NCBI GenBank assembly: GCA_902575835.1
Contig: CACGSX010000001.1
Span: 62,001-126,000 of the forward strand
Source of the DNA: an uncultured Pelagibacteraceae bacterium
Lineage (GTDB): Bacteria > Pseudomonadota > Alphaproteobacteria > Pelagibacterales > Pelagibacteraceae
DNA length: 64,000 nt
Direction of reading: 5' to 3'
In this document: positions 16,383-26,545 of the stretch, in pieces
Position numbering within the stretch: position 1 is the stretch's first letter
How the letters are laid out: each line of letters opens with the position of its first letter
Position numbers and translations under genes: made by a program
The notes under the pieces: model-generated
The model's input: the letters and a program-made list of their open reading frames with translations, nothing else
Databases searched by the model: none
What the model was told of the DNA's origin: nothing

Positions 16383-17383
16383 TATTTATTTACATCCACT
16401 ACAATTTTATTTTTTAAACTACCTTTTAATATATCAGGATAGACATTTAATAATTCATCTAATCCAATAGTATTTACTGATTTTTCTAAAATATTAAAAT
16501 CTAGCAAAGCAGGAAATTCTCCCCATACAAACTCTTTTCTTTTTTTACTGATATTAACCGAGTCTACTCCCCATAATTTGACTGCTCTTAAAATAAATGG
16601 AATTACTGAAGTATTTAATTTATTGCCACTAGCATTTCCACATATGGCAACAATTCCTTTTGGTTTAGTTTGAGCTATTGCATTAGATAAAATGTTACCA
16701 CCCACAGTATCTACAACACCATCCCATGTTCCTTTATCTATTAATCTTGCTTCACCTTCAAATTCTTTACGATCTATAACGTTTTTAGCACCAAGTTCTT
16801 TTAGATAATCTGCTTTATTTGGTTTACCAGTTATTGCTGTAACGTTAATACCCATTTTAGCAAGAACCATAACTGCCACCATTCCAACACCACCTGTAGA
16901 ACCAGTTACTAATACATCATTAACTTTTGACTGCATCAATAGTTCCTCTCTTGCTTTAACTGCAAAGGCGCATAACAAACCTGTAAGACCAGCCGTTCCT
17001 AAAATCATAGCTTGTTTGTTTGTCATTCCCTCAGGTGTTTTTGTAATATGATCCTTTTTAACTTTTGCATATTGAGAATATCCACCATCAAAAAGTTCAC
17101 CTGCTCTACAACCTGTTAATATAACTCTGTCCCCTTCTTTAAATTCTTCACCATCGCCTTGTGCAACTGTCCCTGAAAAATCAATACCTGGTATTCTTGG
17201 ATACTCTTTTACTAATTTACCACCATCTTTTAATATCATTGCATCTTTCCAATTAAGATCAGAATAATCTATCTTAACTAGCACTTCACCATCTTTAAAA
17301 TGATCTAAACTTAATTCTTTAACTTCTCTTGTAAAATTTTCGTTCTGATTGTTTATTACAACTGCTTTAAATGAGTCCGCCAT
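16382..17383 (-). CDS. acuI: Acrylyl-CoA reductase (AcuI/YhdH family quinone oxidoreductase)
   Basis: 333 aa of the MDR superfamily without structural or catalytic zinc cysteines. Family marks: DLNWKDAMIL, RIPGIDFSGTV, LGTAGLTGLLCAFA, the NADPH site VTGSTGGVGMVAV, and VDTVGGNILSNAI, matching the YhdH/AcuI subgroup. AcuI reduces toxic acryloyl-CoA to propionyl-CoA with NADPH and is widespread in DMSP-using marine bacteria. Follows folE by 15 bp and overlaps the LysR gene by 1 bp. A general enone reductase role remains possible. Confidence 0.82.
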   Translation of the reverse strand: MADSFKAVVINNQNENFTREVKELSLDHFKDGEVLVKIDYSDLNWKDAMILKDGGKLVKEYPRIPGIDFSGTVAQGDGEEFKEGDRVILTGCRAGELFDGGYSQYAKVKKDHITKTPEGMTNKQAMILGTAGLTGLLCAFAVKAREELLMQSKVNDVLVTGSTGGVGMVAVMVLAKMGINVTAITGKPNKADYLKELGAKNVIDRKEFEGEARLIDKGTWDGVVDTVGGNILSNAIAQTKPKGIVAICGNASGNKLNTSVIPFILRAVKLWGVDSVNISKKRKEFVWGEFPALLDFNILEKSVNTIGLDELLNVYPDILKGSLKNKIVVDVNK

Positions 17384-17398
17384 GTTTATCAGTAAATA

Positions 17399-18001
17399 TT
17401 ATTTTGCAATAAATCGCAAATATCTATTTTGATAACTTAAATCGTCTTTAAACTGTCCAAGATAAAAATTTGTAACTGTAGTAGCTTGCTCTTTTTTTAT
17501 ACCTCTCATCGTCATACACTGATGAGTTGAATCTATTGTTACCGCAACTCCTTTTGCATCCAACGACTCCATTAAAGTATTAGCGATCTGAACAGTTAAT
17601 CTTTCTTGTGTTTGTAATCTTTTAGAAAATACTTCTACCACTCTTGCTATTTTACTTAATCCTACAACTCTTTGATTTGGAATATATGCTACATGAGCAA
17701 TTCCTATAATTGGTGCCATATGATGTTCGCAATGACTTTGAACTGAAATATTTTTTTGAACAACCATATCGCTATAGCCTTCAACATCACCAAATGTTTT
17801 ATCTAAAACTGCTTTAGGATCTTCTTTGTAGCCTTTGAAATATTCTTTAAATGCTTTTGTAACTCTTTTTGGAGTTTCCAATAAACCTTCTCTAGTAGGA
17901 TCTTCACCTAGCCATTTAAGGATTTTGACAAAAGCTTCTTCAGCTTCTTTATCAGTTACTTCATTAATTTTTTTTTCGTTTTCGTTTTTTACTAATTTCA
18001 T
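17399..18001 (-). CDS. folE: GTP cyclohydrolase I
   Basis: 200 aa. Zinc ligands in SHCEHHMAP and the C-terminal THQCMTMRG, with the active-site VGLSKIARVVEVFSKRLQ helix; all hallmarks of FolE type I. It makes 7,8-dihydroneopterin triphosphate from GTP, the first step of folate synthesis, in a genome region dominated by tetrahydrofolate-dependent demethylation. Divergent from hisI across 57 bp. Confidence 0.96.
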   Translation of the reverse strand: MKLVKNENEKKINEVTDKEAEEAFVKILKWLGEDPTREGLLETPKRVTKAFKEYFKGYKEDPKAVLDKTFGDVEGYSDMVVQKNISVQSHCEHHMAPIIGIAHVAYIPNQRVVGLSKIARVVEVFSKRLQTQERLTVQIANTLMESLDAKGVAVTIDSTHQCMTMRGIKKEQATTVTNFYLGQFKDDLSYQNRYLRFIAK

Positions 18002-18058
18002 GACGTGCTTTTATATATATAAAACCTTAATTTTAAAATATTTATTATATTTATTATT

Positions 18059-18547
18059 ATGTTAGATAATTCCACATATATGTTTAAAAAAAGAGAAAAT
18101 GTAGCAGAAATAGAAGAAGGCAAGCTTTTATCTCCTAAATTCGATAATGATGGATTGATTCCAGTCATTACAACATGCTCAAAAACAAAAGAAATATTAA
18201 TGCATGGGTATATGAATGTCGAAGCCTTTAAGTTAACTATTGAAACCAAAGAAGCTCACTACTGGAGCAGATCAAGACAATCAATTTGGCATAAAGGGAA
18301 AACAAGTGGATTTGTTCAAAAAGTAAAAGAGATTCGAATTGATGATGATCAAGATGCAGTTTGGATGACTGTAGATATTGGAGAGGGTTCTAGTTGCCAC
18401 GTGGGCTACAGATCCTGTTTTTATAGATCTATCCCTTTGGGTAAAATAGATAATGCAAGACAAATCGAAATGAAATTTGAAGAAGAAGAAAAAAAATTTG
18501 ATCCAGAGGTAGTTTATAAAGGTCAACCAAACCCGACAAAAATTTAA
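18059..18547 (+). CDS. hisI: Phosphoribosyl-AMP cyclohydrolase
   Basis: 162 aa, a stand-alone HisI without the HisE domain that is fused in enterics. Visible are MHGYMNVEAF, the HYWSRSRQSIWHKGKTSG segment and the metal-binding GSSCHVGYRSCFYR. It opens the purine ring of PR-AMP in histidine biosynthesis. The C-terminal tail of about 25 residues (after KIDNARQIEM) is acidic and lysine-rich. Two bp separate it from the next gene on the same strand. Confidence 0.95.
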   Translation: MLDNSTYMFKKRENVAEIEEGKLLSPKFDNDGLIPVITTCSKTKEILMHGYMNVEAFKLTIETKEAHYWSRSRQSIWHKGKTSGFVQKVKEIRIDDDQDAVWMTVDIGEGSSCHVGYRSCFYRSIPLGKIDNARQIEMKFEEEEKKFDPEVVYKGQPNPTKI

Positions 18548-18548
18548 T

Positions 18549-19187
18549 ATGGAAATAAAAGGCTTAAGAATTAAACCGTTCGGTCCATCAATTTTCAAAG
18601 TATCAATACCTAATCCTTTAATAAAAGTATTAAATGATTATGTAGACAATGTCGTTATAAATAAAAAAAAATCTTTAGAATTAGATTACGGAAATAGTTT
18701 AGTTGGAGATGTAACTCAAGAATTTAAATTGGATAGTGAATTTGCAAAATCTTGTGGTTGGAGTAAATTTTTAGAAGTTTGTGCTGCTTATTGGATTAAG
18801 TTAGAAACTGAAAAAAAAATAACTCAATTTGAATTATTAGAAAGTTGGATCGTAAGACAATTTGAGAATGAATATAATCCCATACATTGGCATGGAGGAC
18901 ATATATCTGGAGCTGGTTTTTTAAAAGTTCCTGAGACTTTGGGGGACTGGAAACAAAAAAAAGAAAATCATAATTATGCTGGAGGAAATTTAGAATTAGT
19001 ACATGGATCTTTACAATTTACTTCTAAATCAAAATTTGAAATTGTACCTAAAGTAGGTGATTTTTATTTTTTCCCGAACTATTTAATGCACACAGTTTAT
19101 CCATTTAAAAATTCAAATGAGGAAAGAAGATCGATATCATTTAATGCTAAGATAGATAATAGTATTTATAACGTATATGAAGGATAA
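18549..19187 (+). CDS. Putative 2OG-Fe(II) oxygenase (small, phage/marine type)
   Basis: 212 aa. The core reads NPIHWHGGHISGAGFLKVPE in the middle and GDFYFFPNYLMHTVYPF toward the end, the HxH/D..H arrangement of the Fe2OG_5-type proteins common in marine bacteria and cyanophages, with a final RRSISFNAKI whose Arg can bind 2-oxoglutarate. Substrate unknown. It starts 2 bp after hisI and overlaps the DUF2237 gene by 11 bp. Function beyond the fold is not readable. Confidence 0.7.
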   Translation: MEIKGLRIKPFGPSIFKVSIPNPLIKVLNDYVDNVVINKKKSLELDYGNSLVGDVTQEFKLDSEFAKSCGWSKFLEVCAAYWIKLETEKKITQFELLESWIVRQFENEYNPIHWHGGHISGAGFLKVPETLGDWKQKKENHNYAGGNLELVHGSLQFTSKSKFEIVPKVGDFYFFPNYLMHTVYPFKNSNEERRSISFNAKIDNSIYNVYEG

Positions 19188-19554
19188 ATTTCAAAAAAAT
19201 GTTTTAGATGAAAATTTAGAACTTTGTTCTAATGATCCATTAACAGGTTGGTATAGAGATGGATGTTGTAATACAGATGAAAATGACCATGGTATTCACA
19301 CTGTATGTGCAAAAGTAAATACTGAATTTTTAGAATGGTGCAAAGAAGCAGGGAATGATTTAATTACACCTCATCCTGAGTTTGGTTTTCCTGGTTTAAA
19401 AGATGGTGATAGTTGGTGTGTGTGTGCAGGTTGGTATGCTAGAGCTTTAGAAGCAGGAAAAGGATGTCCTATTTATTTAAAAAAAACTCATAAAAACACT
19501 TTAAAACTTATTCCAATTGAAACTTTAAAAAAGTTCGCAATCGATTTATCTTAA
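19177..19554 (+). CDS. DUF2237 family protein
   Basis: 125 aa with the conserved pattern NVLDENLELCSNDPLTGWYR, GCCNTDENDHGIHTVCA, FLEWCKEAGNDL, PGLKDGDSWCVCAGWY and AGKGCPI. It is rich in conserved cysteines and aspartates, soluble, without signal peptide. DUF2237 has no assigned function that I can state. It overlaps the oxygenase gene by 11 bp and ends next to the convergent ETF-QO gene with no spacer. Confidence 0.85.
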   Translation: MKDKFQKNVLDENLELCSNDPLTGWYRDGCCNTDENDHGIHTVCAKVNTEFLEWCKEAGNDLITPHPEFGFPGLKDGDSWCVCAGWYARALEAGKGCPIYLKKTHKNTLKLIPIETLKKFAIDLS

Positions 19555-21174
19555 TTACATATTTCCGTATTTAGGTCCGCCTCCACCTTCTGGGGTTACC
19601 CAAGTAATATTTTGAGACGGTTCTTTAATATCACACGTTTTACAATGTATGCAATTTTGAGCATTGATTACAAATTTTTGAACAGAATTTACTTCTTGAA
19701 CTTCATAAACTCCTGCTGGACAATATCTTTGTGCGGGCTCGTCAAATTTCTCTAAAGTATATTTTATAGGTAAATCTGGATCTTTAAGCTTTAAGTGGAC
19801 TGGTTGATTATCATCATGAATTGTACCTGTTAAATAAACCGAACTAGTTTTATCAAAAGTAATAACGTTATCAGGCTTAGGATAATCAATTTTTGGCATT
19901 TTATCTGCTGGTTTTAAAGCTTCATGATCAGCATGTTTATGTTTTAATGTGAAAGGAAGCTTTCCTCGAAATAAAATCTGATCAATTCCAGTAAATAATA
20001 TACCCAAAATTAATCCCCAGGCGAAACTTGGTTTTACATTTCTTGCCTCATATAATTCTTTATAAACCCAACTTTCTTTAAATTTTTGTTCATATGTAGA
20101 TAAATTTAAATTTTTTGTAAGATGCTCATAAATAGTTTCAGCAGCGATCATTCCACTCTTCATTGCAGTATGAGACCCTTTTATTTTAGGCATATTTAAT
20201 GTTCCTGCATCACATCCAATTAACAAAGCACCTGGCATAAACATCTGAGGTAAACTCTGTATACCTCCCTCAATTAAAGCTCTAGCACCGTAAGAAATTC
20301 TTTTACCACCTTCAATTACTTTTTTTATATCTGGGTGAGTTTTAAATCTTTGGAATTCATCGAAAGGTGAGAGATGAGGGTTTTGGTAATCTAATCCAAT
20401 TACATAACCAAGAAAAATTTGTTTATTTTCTGCATGATACATAAAACTTCCACCATAAGTATTATTGTCTAAAGGCCATCCAGCGGTATGCATTACTAAA
20501 CCTTCTGTATGATTTTTTTCATCTATCTCCCAAATTTCTTTAAAACCAATTCCATATTGTTGAGGATTTTTGCCTTTGTCTAATTCAAACTTCTTTATTA
20601 ATTCTTTTCCTAAGTGACCTCTACATCCTTCTGCGAATACTGTAACTTTCGCATGCAATTCCATTCCAGGCTCATAAGTATCTTTTTTATTTCCCTCTTT
20701 ATCGATACCCATATCTTGAGTAGCAATACCTTTAACTGATCCATCGTCATTATATAAAACTTCACTTGCTGGAAATCCTGGGAATATTTCAACTCCTAAT
20801 CCCTCAGCTTGCTCTGCTAACCATCTACAAAGATTTGCAAGACTTATAATATAATTGTTATGATTTTGTTGAACCTTAGGAAGTAACCAAGTTGGCCAAC
20901 TTAATGATTTTTGTTTTCCTAAAAATAAAAATTTTTCTTTTGTAACTTTTGTTTTAATTGGAGCATTTAATTCTTTCCAATTAGGTATCAATTCATCTAA
21001 AGCACGTGTTTCAAACACGTTCCCTGACAAAATATGAGCACCTATCTCAGATGCTTTTTCTAAAAGGCAGACATTAATATCTGGATTTAACTGCTTTAAT
21101 TTAATTGCAGTTGAAAGTCCTGATGGTCCGCCACCTACGATGACAACATCGTATTCCATCACTTCTCTGGACAT
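19555..21174 (-). CDS. Electron transfer flavoprotein-ubiquinone oxidoreductase
   Basis: 539 aa. N-terminal FAD motif VVIVGGGPSGLSTAIKL (about 9-25), a membrane-surface/ubiquinone region in the middle, and a C-terminal 4Fe-4S domain CIHCKTCDIKEPSQNITW followed by PEGGGGPKY, nearly identical to the mitochondrial enzyme. It passes electrons from reduced ETF to ubiquinone. Third in the run DMGDH, etfB, etfA, ETF-QO, so electrons from dimethylglycine oxidation enter the respiratory chain here. The gap to etfA is 24 bp. Confidence 0.96.
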   Translation of the reverse strand: MSREVMEYDVVIVGGGPSGLSTAIKLKQLNPDINVCLLEKASEIGAHILSGNVFETRALDELIPNWKELNAPIKTKVTKEKFLFLGKQKSLSWPTWLLPKVQQNHNNYIISLANLCRWLAEQAEGLGVEIFPGFPASEVLYNDDGSVKGIATQDMGIDKEGNKKDTYEPGMELHAKVTVFAEGCRGHLGKELIKKFELDKGKNPQQYGIGFKEIWEIDEKNHTEGLVMHTAGWPLDNNTYGGSFMYHAENKQIFLGYVIGLDYQNPHLSPFDEFQRFKTHPDIKKVIEGGKRISYGARALIEGGIQSLPQMFMPGALLIGCDAGTLNMPKIKGSHTAMKSGMIAAETIYEHLTKNLNLSTYEQKFKESWVYKELYEARNVKPSFAWGLILGILFTGIDQILFRGKLPFTLKHKHADHEALKPADKMPKIDYPKPDNVITFDKTSSVYLTGTIHDDNQPVHLKLKDPDLPIKYTLEKFDEPAQRYCPAGVYEVQEVNSVQKFVINAQNCIHCKTCDIKEPSQNITWVTPEGGGGPKYGNM

Positions 21175-21198
21175 AATGATAATTTCTTACAGTATTTG

Positions 21199-22152
21199 CT
21201 ATTTTTGTATAGTGTTTAATTTGTTCAATTCAGACAAAAACTGAGGAAGCGCCTCAAAAAGATCTGCTTCTAATCCGTAATCTGCGACACTAAAAATTGG
21301 AGCTTCACCGTCTTTATTTATAGCTACAATAACTTTACTTTCTTTCATTCCCGCTAAGTGCTGTATCGCACCTGAAATTCCAACTGCAATATATAAATCT
21401 GGAACCACAACTTTACCCGTTTGCCCTACTTGATGATCGTTAGTAATATAACCAGCATCAACTGCTGCTCTAGATGCTCCAATTGCTGCATTTAGTTTAT
21501 CCGCAATATCACTTATTAATTTAAAATTTTCTCCATTTTGCATTCCTCTTCCACCAGAAATAACTATTCTAGCTGTACCAAGTTCTGGTCTGTCTGACTT
21601 GACCTCCTCTTTCTTTAAAAATTTGGTAGATGAACTAGCTTCTGCTGGATCAGATTTTGTAATTTCAGCAGATCCACCACTCTTATCAGCAGGGTCAAAT
21701 GATGTTGGTCTTATAGTAACACATTTTTTCTTGTCATTACTTTTAACCGTAGCAAAAGCATTTCCTGCATAAATTGGTCTTAAAAAAGTATCCTCAGAAA
21801 TAACTTTAATTATATCGCTCACTTGCGAAGTATCTAGTAATGCTGCAATTCTTGGCATTAAATTTTTACCAAATGTATTTGCTGAGCTTACAATATGGGA
21901 ATAATTTTCTGCATGCTTAATTATTGCTGATGTATAATTTTCAGCAATGTAGTTTTCATAAATCTCATTATTAATATGAATAACTTTTTTTACATTTGGA
22001 ACTTCGGATAAAGATTTTGCAACATCGTCAGCTTGATGACCTAAAACCAAAACATGAAGATCTTCGTTTATTTGAGAAGCTGCAGTTATAGCATTATAAG
22101 TAAATGGTCTTACCTCTTTATTATTATGTTCTGCAATTAATAATACTGACAT
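21199..22152 (-). CDS. etfA: Electron transfer flavoprotein alpha subunit
   Basis: 317 aa. C-terminal FAD domain with [58 protein letters not shown] and [20 protein letters not shown], all diagnostic. Pairs with EtfB encoded immediately upstream (ATG follows the etfB stop without gap). Accepts electrons from the flavin dehydrogenases here (DMGDH paralogs) and donates to ETF-QO. Confidence 0.97.
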   Translation of the reverse strand: MSVLLIAEHNNKEVRPFTYNAITAASQINEDLHVLVLGHQADDVAKSLSEVPNVKKVIHINNEIYENYIAENYTSAIIKHAENYSHIVSSANTFGKNLMPRIAALLDTSQVSDIIKVISEDTFLRPIYAGNAFATVKSNDKKKCVTIRPTSFDPADKSGGSAEITKSDPAEASSSTKFLKKEEVKSDRPELGTARIVISGGRGMQNGENFKLISDIADKLNAAIGASRAAVDAGYITNDHQVGQTGKVVVPDLYIAVGISGAIQHLAGMKESKVIVAINKDGEAPIFSVADYGLEADLFEALPQFLSELNKLNTIQK

Positions 22153-22902
22153 TTAAATTACCTTAGCCTCATTTTTTAATTTTTGCACCAATTCTTCAAC
22201 ACTAGCGACTTTTATTCCAGCTTTTCTTTTTGGTGGCTCTTCAACTTTAATTTGTTCGATTCTAGGAATAATATCAACTCCTAAATCTGAAGCATTTATC
22301 TGTTCTATTGGTTTTTTCTTAGCTTTCATAATATTTGGAAGTGAAGCATATCTTGGTTCATTTAATCTTAAATCACATGTAACAATTGCTGGAACATTGA
22401 CTTCGATAGTTTCCAAACCTTCGTCAATTTCACGTGTTACCTCTAATGCATTATCCTTTACTTCGATTTTAGATGCAAAAGTTGCTTGTGGCCAATTTAG
22501 TAAAGCTGCAAGCATCTGGCCAGTTTGATTGCAGTCATCATCAATCGCTTGTTTTCCCATAAATACTAAATCAGGATTTTCTTTTTCTACAATTTTTTTT
22601 AAAATTTTTGAAACTGCCAATGGTTCAATCACATTATCAACTTTGACATGTATTCCCCTATCCGCTCCAACAGCTAATGCTTTTCTAACAGTTTCTTGTG
22701 CTTTCTCTTCACCGATTGTAATTGCAACTATTTCTTTAGCTTTGCCAGCTTCTTTAATTTTTACTGCTTCTTCTATCGCATTATCATCAGGTGGATTTGT
22801 TGACATTTTAACGTTATCAGTAACAACACCTGAGCCATCTTCTTTAACTCGTATTTGAACGTTGTAATCAATAACTCTTTTAACTGCGACTAGTATTTTC
22901 AT
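22153..22902 (-). CDS. etfB: Electron transfer flavoprotein beta subunit
   Basis: 249 aa. N-terminal [19 protein letters not shown] and the EtfB signature near [31 protein letters not shown], with a C-terminal [16 protein letters not shown] recognition-loop region. Forms the heterodimer with EtfA. One base is shared with the upstream DMGDH gene, so the dehydrogenase and its electron acceptor are translated together. Confidence 0.97.
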   Translation of the reverse strand: MKILVAVKRVIDYNVQIRVKEDGSGVVTDNVKMSTNPPDDNAIEEAVKIKEAGKAKEIVAITIGEEKAQETVRKALAVGADRGIHVKVDNVIEPLAVSKILKKIVEKENPDLVFMGKQAIDDDCNQTGQMLAALLNWPQATFASKIEVKDNALEVTREIDEGLETIEVNVPAIVTCDLRLNEPRYASLPNIMKAKKKPIEQINASDLGVDIIPRIEQIKVEEPPKRKAGIKVASVEELVQKLKNEAKVI

Positions 22903-25334
22903 TAAGCTCTTAATAAATTGTTTTCCGGATCGTAAGGACTTTCATCTAAAATTGTTGCATCATATTTTTCACCTAATATTTCAATTTTAAGTTTTTGTCC
23001 AACATTTGCTAATTCTGGTTTAACCATTCCTAATGCTAAAGATTTTCCAATTCTAAAACCAAAATCTCCACCTGTTGCTCTTCCTATTACACTTCCATTT
23101 TCATAAATTGGGTTGTTACCCAAAACATCTGCATCTTTTGGATTGTGAACCTCCAAGGTAACAAGTTTGTTATCAAAACCTTTTTCTCTCCATTTATTCA
23201 ATGCTTCAAGTCCAATAAAACTTCCTTTATTAGGGTGTATAAATCTATTAAGACCGCTTTCATAAGGTGAGTATTCTATTGATAGCTCTGTTCCAACCAA
23301 TTTATATGATTTTTCTACTCTCAAACTATTCATTGCTCTAATACCATATGGCTTTAGCCCAAGATCTTGCCCTGCTTCCATAAGTTTATCAAAAATGTGA
23401 TTTTGATATTCAATTGGGTGATGGAGTTCCCATCCTAATTCACCAACAAAATTAACTCTCATCGCATTAACCGGTGCGTATCCTACATCAACCATTTTTG
23501 CACTTAACCATTTAAAGTTTTCATTTGAAAAATCATCTTTTGAAACTCTTTGCATTAACTCTCTTGCTTTTGGACCTGAAACAACCAAAACCCCATTACT
23601 ATTAGTTAAATTTTCAAACTGCACCGAGCCATCTGAAGGCATCCATTTTAAAATCCAGTCATGATCTAATCTTTGGAAGGCACCTGCTGATACTAGATAA
23701 AAGCTATCATGTGACTCTCTCATAATAGTAAATTCAGAATGAACTCCACCTTTAGTATTTAAAGCGTGACATAAATTAATTCTTCCAACTTTTTTTGGTA
23801 ATTTGTTTGCAACTAAATTATCTAAAAATTCCTCCGCACCAGGTCCTTTAATTCTACATTTTGCAAATGCAGTCATATCTAGAAGACCAACATTTTCTTT
23901 TACATTTTTGCATTCTTTTTCCATTGCATTGAACCATTTAGATCTTCTAAATGACCAGTCATCTTTTTGCTCCATTCCATCAGTTGCAAAAAAATTAGGT
24001 CTTTCCCATCCAAATTTTTGACCAAAGACTGCTCCTAAATTTTTCATTCTGTCATAACATGGTGCAGTTCTTAATGGTCTTGCCGCTGGCCTTTCTTCAT
24101 CAGGAAAGTGAGTTATGAAAACGTGACTGTAGGCTTCTTCATTTTTAGCTTTTAAATATTGTTTTGAACAATAATCTCCATACCTTCTTGGTTCAACACC
24201 AAGCATATCAATTGTGGGTTCACCATCTACGATCCATTCAGCAAGTTGCCATCCTGCTCCACCTGCTGCAGTAATACCAAAACTATGACCTTCGTTTATC
24301 CAAAAATTTTTTAATCCCCAAGCTGGACCAACAATTGGGTTGCCATCTGGAGTATAACAAATTGCGCCATTATAAACTTTCTTTACACCCACTTCTCCAA
24401 AAGCAGGAACTCTATGTATTGCACCTTCAATATGAGGCGCTAATCTATCTAAATCTTCCTGAAATAATTCATATTCAGAATCTTTTGAAGGTCCATCTAC
24501 ATAACAAGCTGGTGCTCCATCTTCATATGGTCCTAAAATTAATCCACCTGCTTCTTCTCTCATGTACCATCTGCTATCACTATCCCTTAAAACTCCCATC
24601 TCTGGTAGTCCATCTTTTTTTCTTTTTTGAATTTCTGGATGAGGTTCTGTAACAATGTATTGATGTTCTACTGGAATTACTGGAATATCTAAACCAACCA
24701 TCTTTCCAGTTTGTCTTGCAAAATTTCCTGAACAAGAAATAATATGTTCACACTCTATAGATCCTTTATCTGTTTCAACAACCCAACCATCTTTGGTTTG
24801 TTTCATTCCAACAACATTTGTATTTCTATAAATTTCTGCTCCTCTATTTCTTGCACCTGTAGCAAGAGCTTGTGTTAAATCAGCTGGTTGGATATATCCA
24901 TCTTCGGGGTGTTGTATTGCACCAACTAAATCTGATGTATTACATAATGGCCAGATTTCCTTAACTTGATCTGGAGTTAAAAATTTTACATCAACACCAA
25001 TTGTTTGAGCAACCCCAGCGTATTGAAAGTATTCATCCATTCTATCTTTAGTGCTTGCTAATCTAATATTAGATACAACGCTGAAACCTACATTCTTGCC
25101 TGTCTCTTCTTCTAAAGTTTTATACAAATTGACAGCATACTTATGAAGTTGTCCCACAGAATAACTCATATTAAATAGTGGTAATAAGCCAGCTGCATGC
25201 CAAGTTGAGCCAGAAGTTAGTTCTTTTCTTTCAATTAAAACAACATCTGACCAACCTTTTTTTGCTAAGTGATAGAGTGCACTAACTCCCACTACTCCAC
25301 CACCAACTACAACAACTTTTGCTTTGGATTTCAT
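22902..25334 (-). CDS. Dimethylglycine dehydrogenase (FAD + GcvT folate domain; copy 2)
   Basis: 810 aa. [18 protein letters not shown] (7-24), [13 protein letters not shown] with the covalent-FAD His, [19 protein letters not shown] in the cap region, then a GcvT-like half with [30 protein letters not shown] and [15 protein letters not shown]. Directly followed by etfB, etfA and ETF-QO, which fixes it as an ETF-linked N-demethylase; dimethylglycine is most likely given the sarcosine oxidase at 45.5-50.6 kb that would take the product. Roughly the same length and architecture as the 8937-11375 protein, but clearly diverged from it. Confidence 0.88.
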   Translation of the reverse strand: MKSKAKVVVVGGGVVGVSALYHLAKKGWSDVVLIERKELTSGSTWHAAGLLPLFNMSYSVGQLHKYAVNLYKTLEEETGKNVGFSVVSNIRLASTKDRMDEYFQYAGVAQTIGVDVKFLTPDQVKEIWPLCNTSDLVGAIQHPEDGYIQPADLTQALATGARNRGAEIYRNTNVVGMKQTKDGWVVETDKGSIECEHIISCSGNFARQTGKMVGLDIPVIPVEHQYIVTEPHPEIQKRKKDGLPEMGVLRDSDSRWYMREEAGGLILGPYEDGAPACYVDGPSKDSEYELFQEDLDRLAPHIEGAIHRVPAFGEVGVKKVYNGAICYTPDGNPIVGPAWGLKNFWINEGHSFGITAAGGAGWQLAEWIVDGEPTIDMLGVEPRRYGDYCSKQYLKAKNEEAYSHVFITHFPDEERPAARPLRTAPCYDRMKNLGAVFGQKFGWERPNFFATDGMEQKDDWSFRRSKWFNAMEKECKNVKENVGLLDMTAFAKCRIKGPGAEEFLDNLVANKLPKKVGRINLCHALNTKGGVHSEFTIMRESHDSFYLVSAGAFQRLDHDWILKWMPSDGSVQFENLTNSNGVLVVSGPKARELMQRVSKDDFSNENFKWLSAKMVDVGYAPVNAMRVNFVGELGWELHHPIEYQNHIFDKLMEAGQDLGLKPYGIRAMNSLRVEKSYKLVGTELSIEYSPYESGLNRFIHPNKGSFIGLEALNKWREKGFDNKLVTLEVHNPKDADVLGNNPIYENGSVIGRATGGDFGFRIGKSLALGMVKPELANVGQKLKIEILGEKYDATILDESPYDPENNLLRA

Positions 25335-25380
25335 TATCAGATTCCTACTAAATTTTAATTACTAACGAAACAAAATTCTA

Positions 25381-25584
25381 TTATTCATCATCTGCGTCAC
25401 GCCAGCCCATTCTGAACATTAAATAAGCGGCAACTATAACGGAAATTGTACCTACTACCATGCCAATATTAATCCCAACTTCACTTCCCCAAAAATACCA
25501 TCCAAGTTGAGTGGATGAAATTGTTGGAAAGCATAATATAAACATTAGAATTGCGTACCTAATATACATTGGAGGCTTTTTCAT
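25381..25584 (-). CDS. Small membrane protein, 67 aa
   Basis: Two transmembrane segments (about 7-25 and 36-56) separated by a WYFWGSEVG loop, ending in a short RMGWRDADDE tail. The start is taken at the ATG that overlaps the upstream stop as TAATG (25584); a longer in-frame start 18 codons upstream would lie wholly inside the preceding gene. It is translationally coupled to the DUF4864-like secreted protein. No family recognised. Confidence 0.65.
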   Translation of the reverse strand: MKKPPMYIRYAILMFILCFPTISSTQLGWYFWGSEVGINIGMVVGTISVIVAAYLMFRMGWRDADDE

Positions 25585-26045
25585 TATATTGATGATCCCA
25601 TTGGTATTGGTTGTGAAACTGCTGTTGTTAGCCAGCAATCTAAAAGATTGCCTTCTTTATTATTCTTTTCAACTTTCCATTTAAATTTAAAATATTGTTT
25701 GTCCTTATCCAAGACAACAACTTCATAAGTTGCCATTGTGCTTGATTTGTAAATTTCAGTTACTGTATTTTCCTTGTGATCAATCAGCATCGAGTATGAA
25801 GCCCCTTTTAACATTCTTTTAAATCTATCTAATGGACCTGTCATCCTTTGATTATTTGGATGTGCAAATTCCCATGTTTGCTCAATTCCTCTATCTTTAT
25901 ATGGACTGTCATTTTTCATTAACGCATTTAATTGAATCACAACTACTTGTTTCGGATCTATATTCACACTTGGTTTTAAAATATCAGCAAATGAAGAATT
26001 AAAATAAAAAAATATAATTAAAATAAATAAAATTTTGGATTTCAT
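25584..26045 (-). CDS. Secreted DUF4864-like protein
   Basis: 153 aa with a signal peptide (about 1-20, SSFA-D). The mature part starts with an INIDPKQVVVIQLNALMKND-like helix, then WEFAHPNNQRMTGPLDRF and a cystatin/NTF2-like beta region ending in WLTTAVSQPI. This layout resembles DUF4864 proteins of alphaproteobacteria; assignment is from pattern memory. Overlaps the 67-aa membrane protein by one base. No enzyme motif. Confidence 0.6.
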   Translation of the reverse strand: MKSKILFILIIFFYFNSSFADILKPSVNIDPKQVVVIQLNALMKNDSPYKDRGIEQTWEFAHPNNQRMTGPLDRFKRMLKGASYSMLIDHKENTVTEIYKSSTMATYEVVVLDKDKQYFKFKWKVEKNNKEGNLLDCWLTTAVSQPIPMGSSI

Positions 26046-26111
26046 ATTTTAAATTTATCTTAAATTTAAAATGAAATAAAAGGTCTTAATATCACACTTA
26101 ATAATTTGATA

Positions 26112-26537
26112 TTATATAGTTTTAAATAATCTATCGTATTCATTTTTAATACATTTATTAGAAATATAATAAATTTTATTTTGAGAGACTAATTTTGCAG
26201 CATTTTCGTTGTGAATTCCTAATTGCAACCATAATACATTTGCACCAATTTCTATTGTTTGTTTTGCTATTTCCTCAGCCTCTTCACTGGGTCTAAAAAC
26301 ATTAACAATTCCTACATGATCATTTATATCAGTTAGCTTTTTATAAACTGGCTCACCATGTATTATTTTATTATCTGTCACTGGATTAACGGGAAAAACT
26401 TTGTAACCTGTGTTTCTTAAATATTTCATTATTATATTGGAAGTTTTTTTTGAGTCTGGGCTTGCTCCAACAATGGCTATTGTCCTATAACTTAAATAAA
26501 GTTCTTTTATCTTTTCATCTACGAGTGTTGTATCCAT
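26112..26537 (-). CDS. CoA-binding domain protein (YccU-like), copy A
   Basis: 141 aa, a single Rossmann CoA-binding domain: TIAIVGASPDSKKTSN (about 19-34), VFPVNPVTD, VGIVNVFRPSEEAEE, NVLWLQLGIHNENA, and a CIKNEYDRLF end. Proteins of this kind (YccU, succinyl-CoA synthetase alpha N-domain-like) bind CoA but lack a known reaction. It is a diverged tandem paralog of the protein immediately upstream (8 bp gap), downstream of the methanethiol oxidase and ferredoxin genes. Confidence 0.85.
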   Translation of the reverse strand: MDTTLVDEKIKELYLSYRTIAIVGASPDSKKTSNIIMKYLRNTGYKVFPVNPVTDNKIIHGEPVYKKLTDINDHVGIVNVFRPSEEAEEIAKQTIEIGANVLWLQLGIHNENAAKLVSQNKIYYISNKCIKNEYDRLFKTI

Positions 26538-26545
26538 AATTTAAT

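Noticed and set aside
18281..18598. Antisense frame covering the end of hisI
   Set aside because: Opposite a clear hisI; Phe-rich run comes from the Lys/Glu-rich tail of HisI read backwards.
24335..24652. Antisense open frame of 105 codons, Leu/His-rich, inside the dimethylglycine dehydrogenase gene
   Set aside because: Lies fully opposite a well-supported FAD/GcvT gene; composition is that of reverse-complemented coding sequence.
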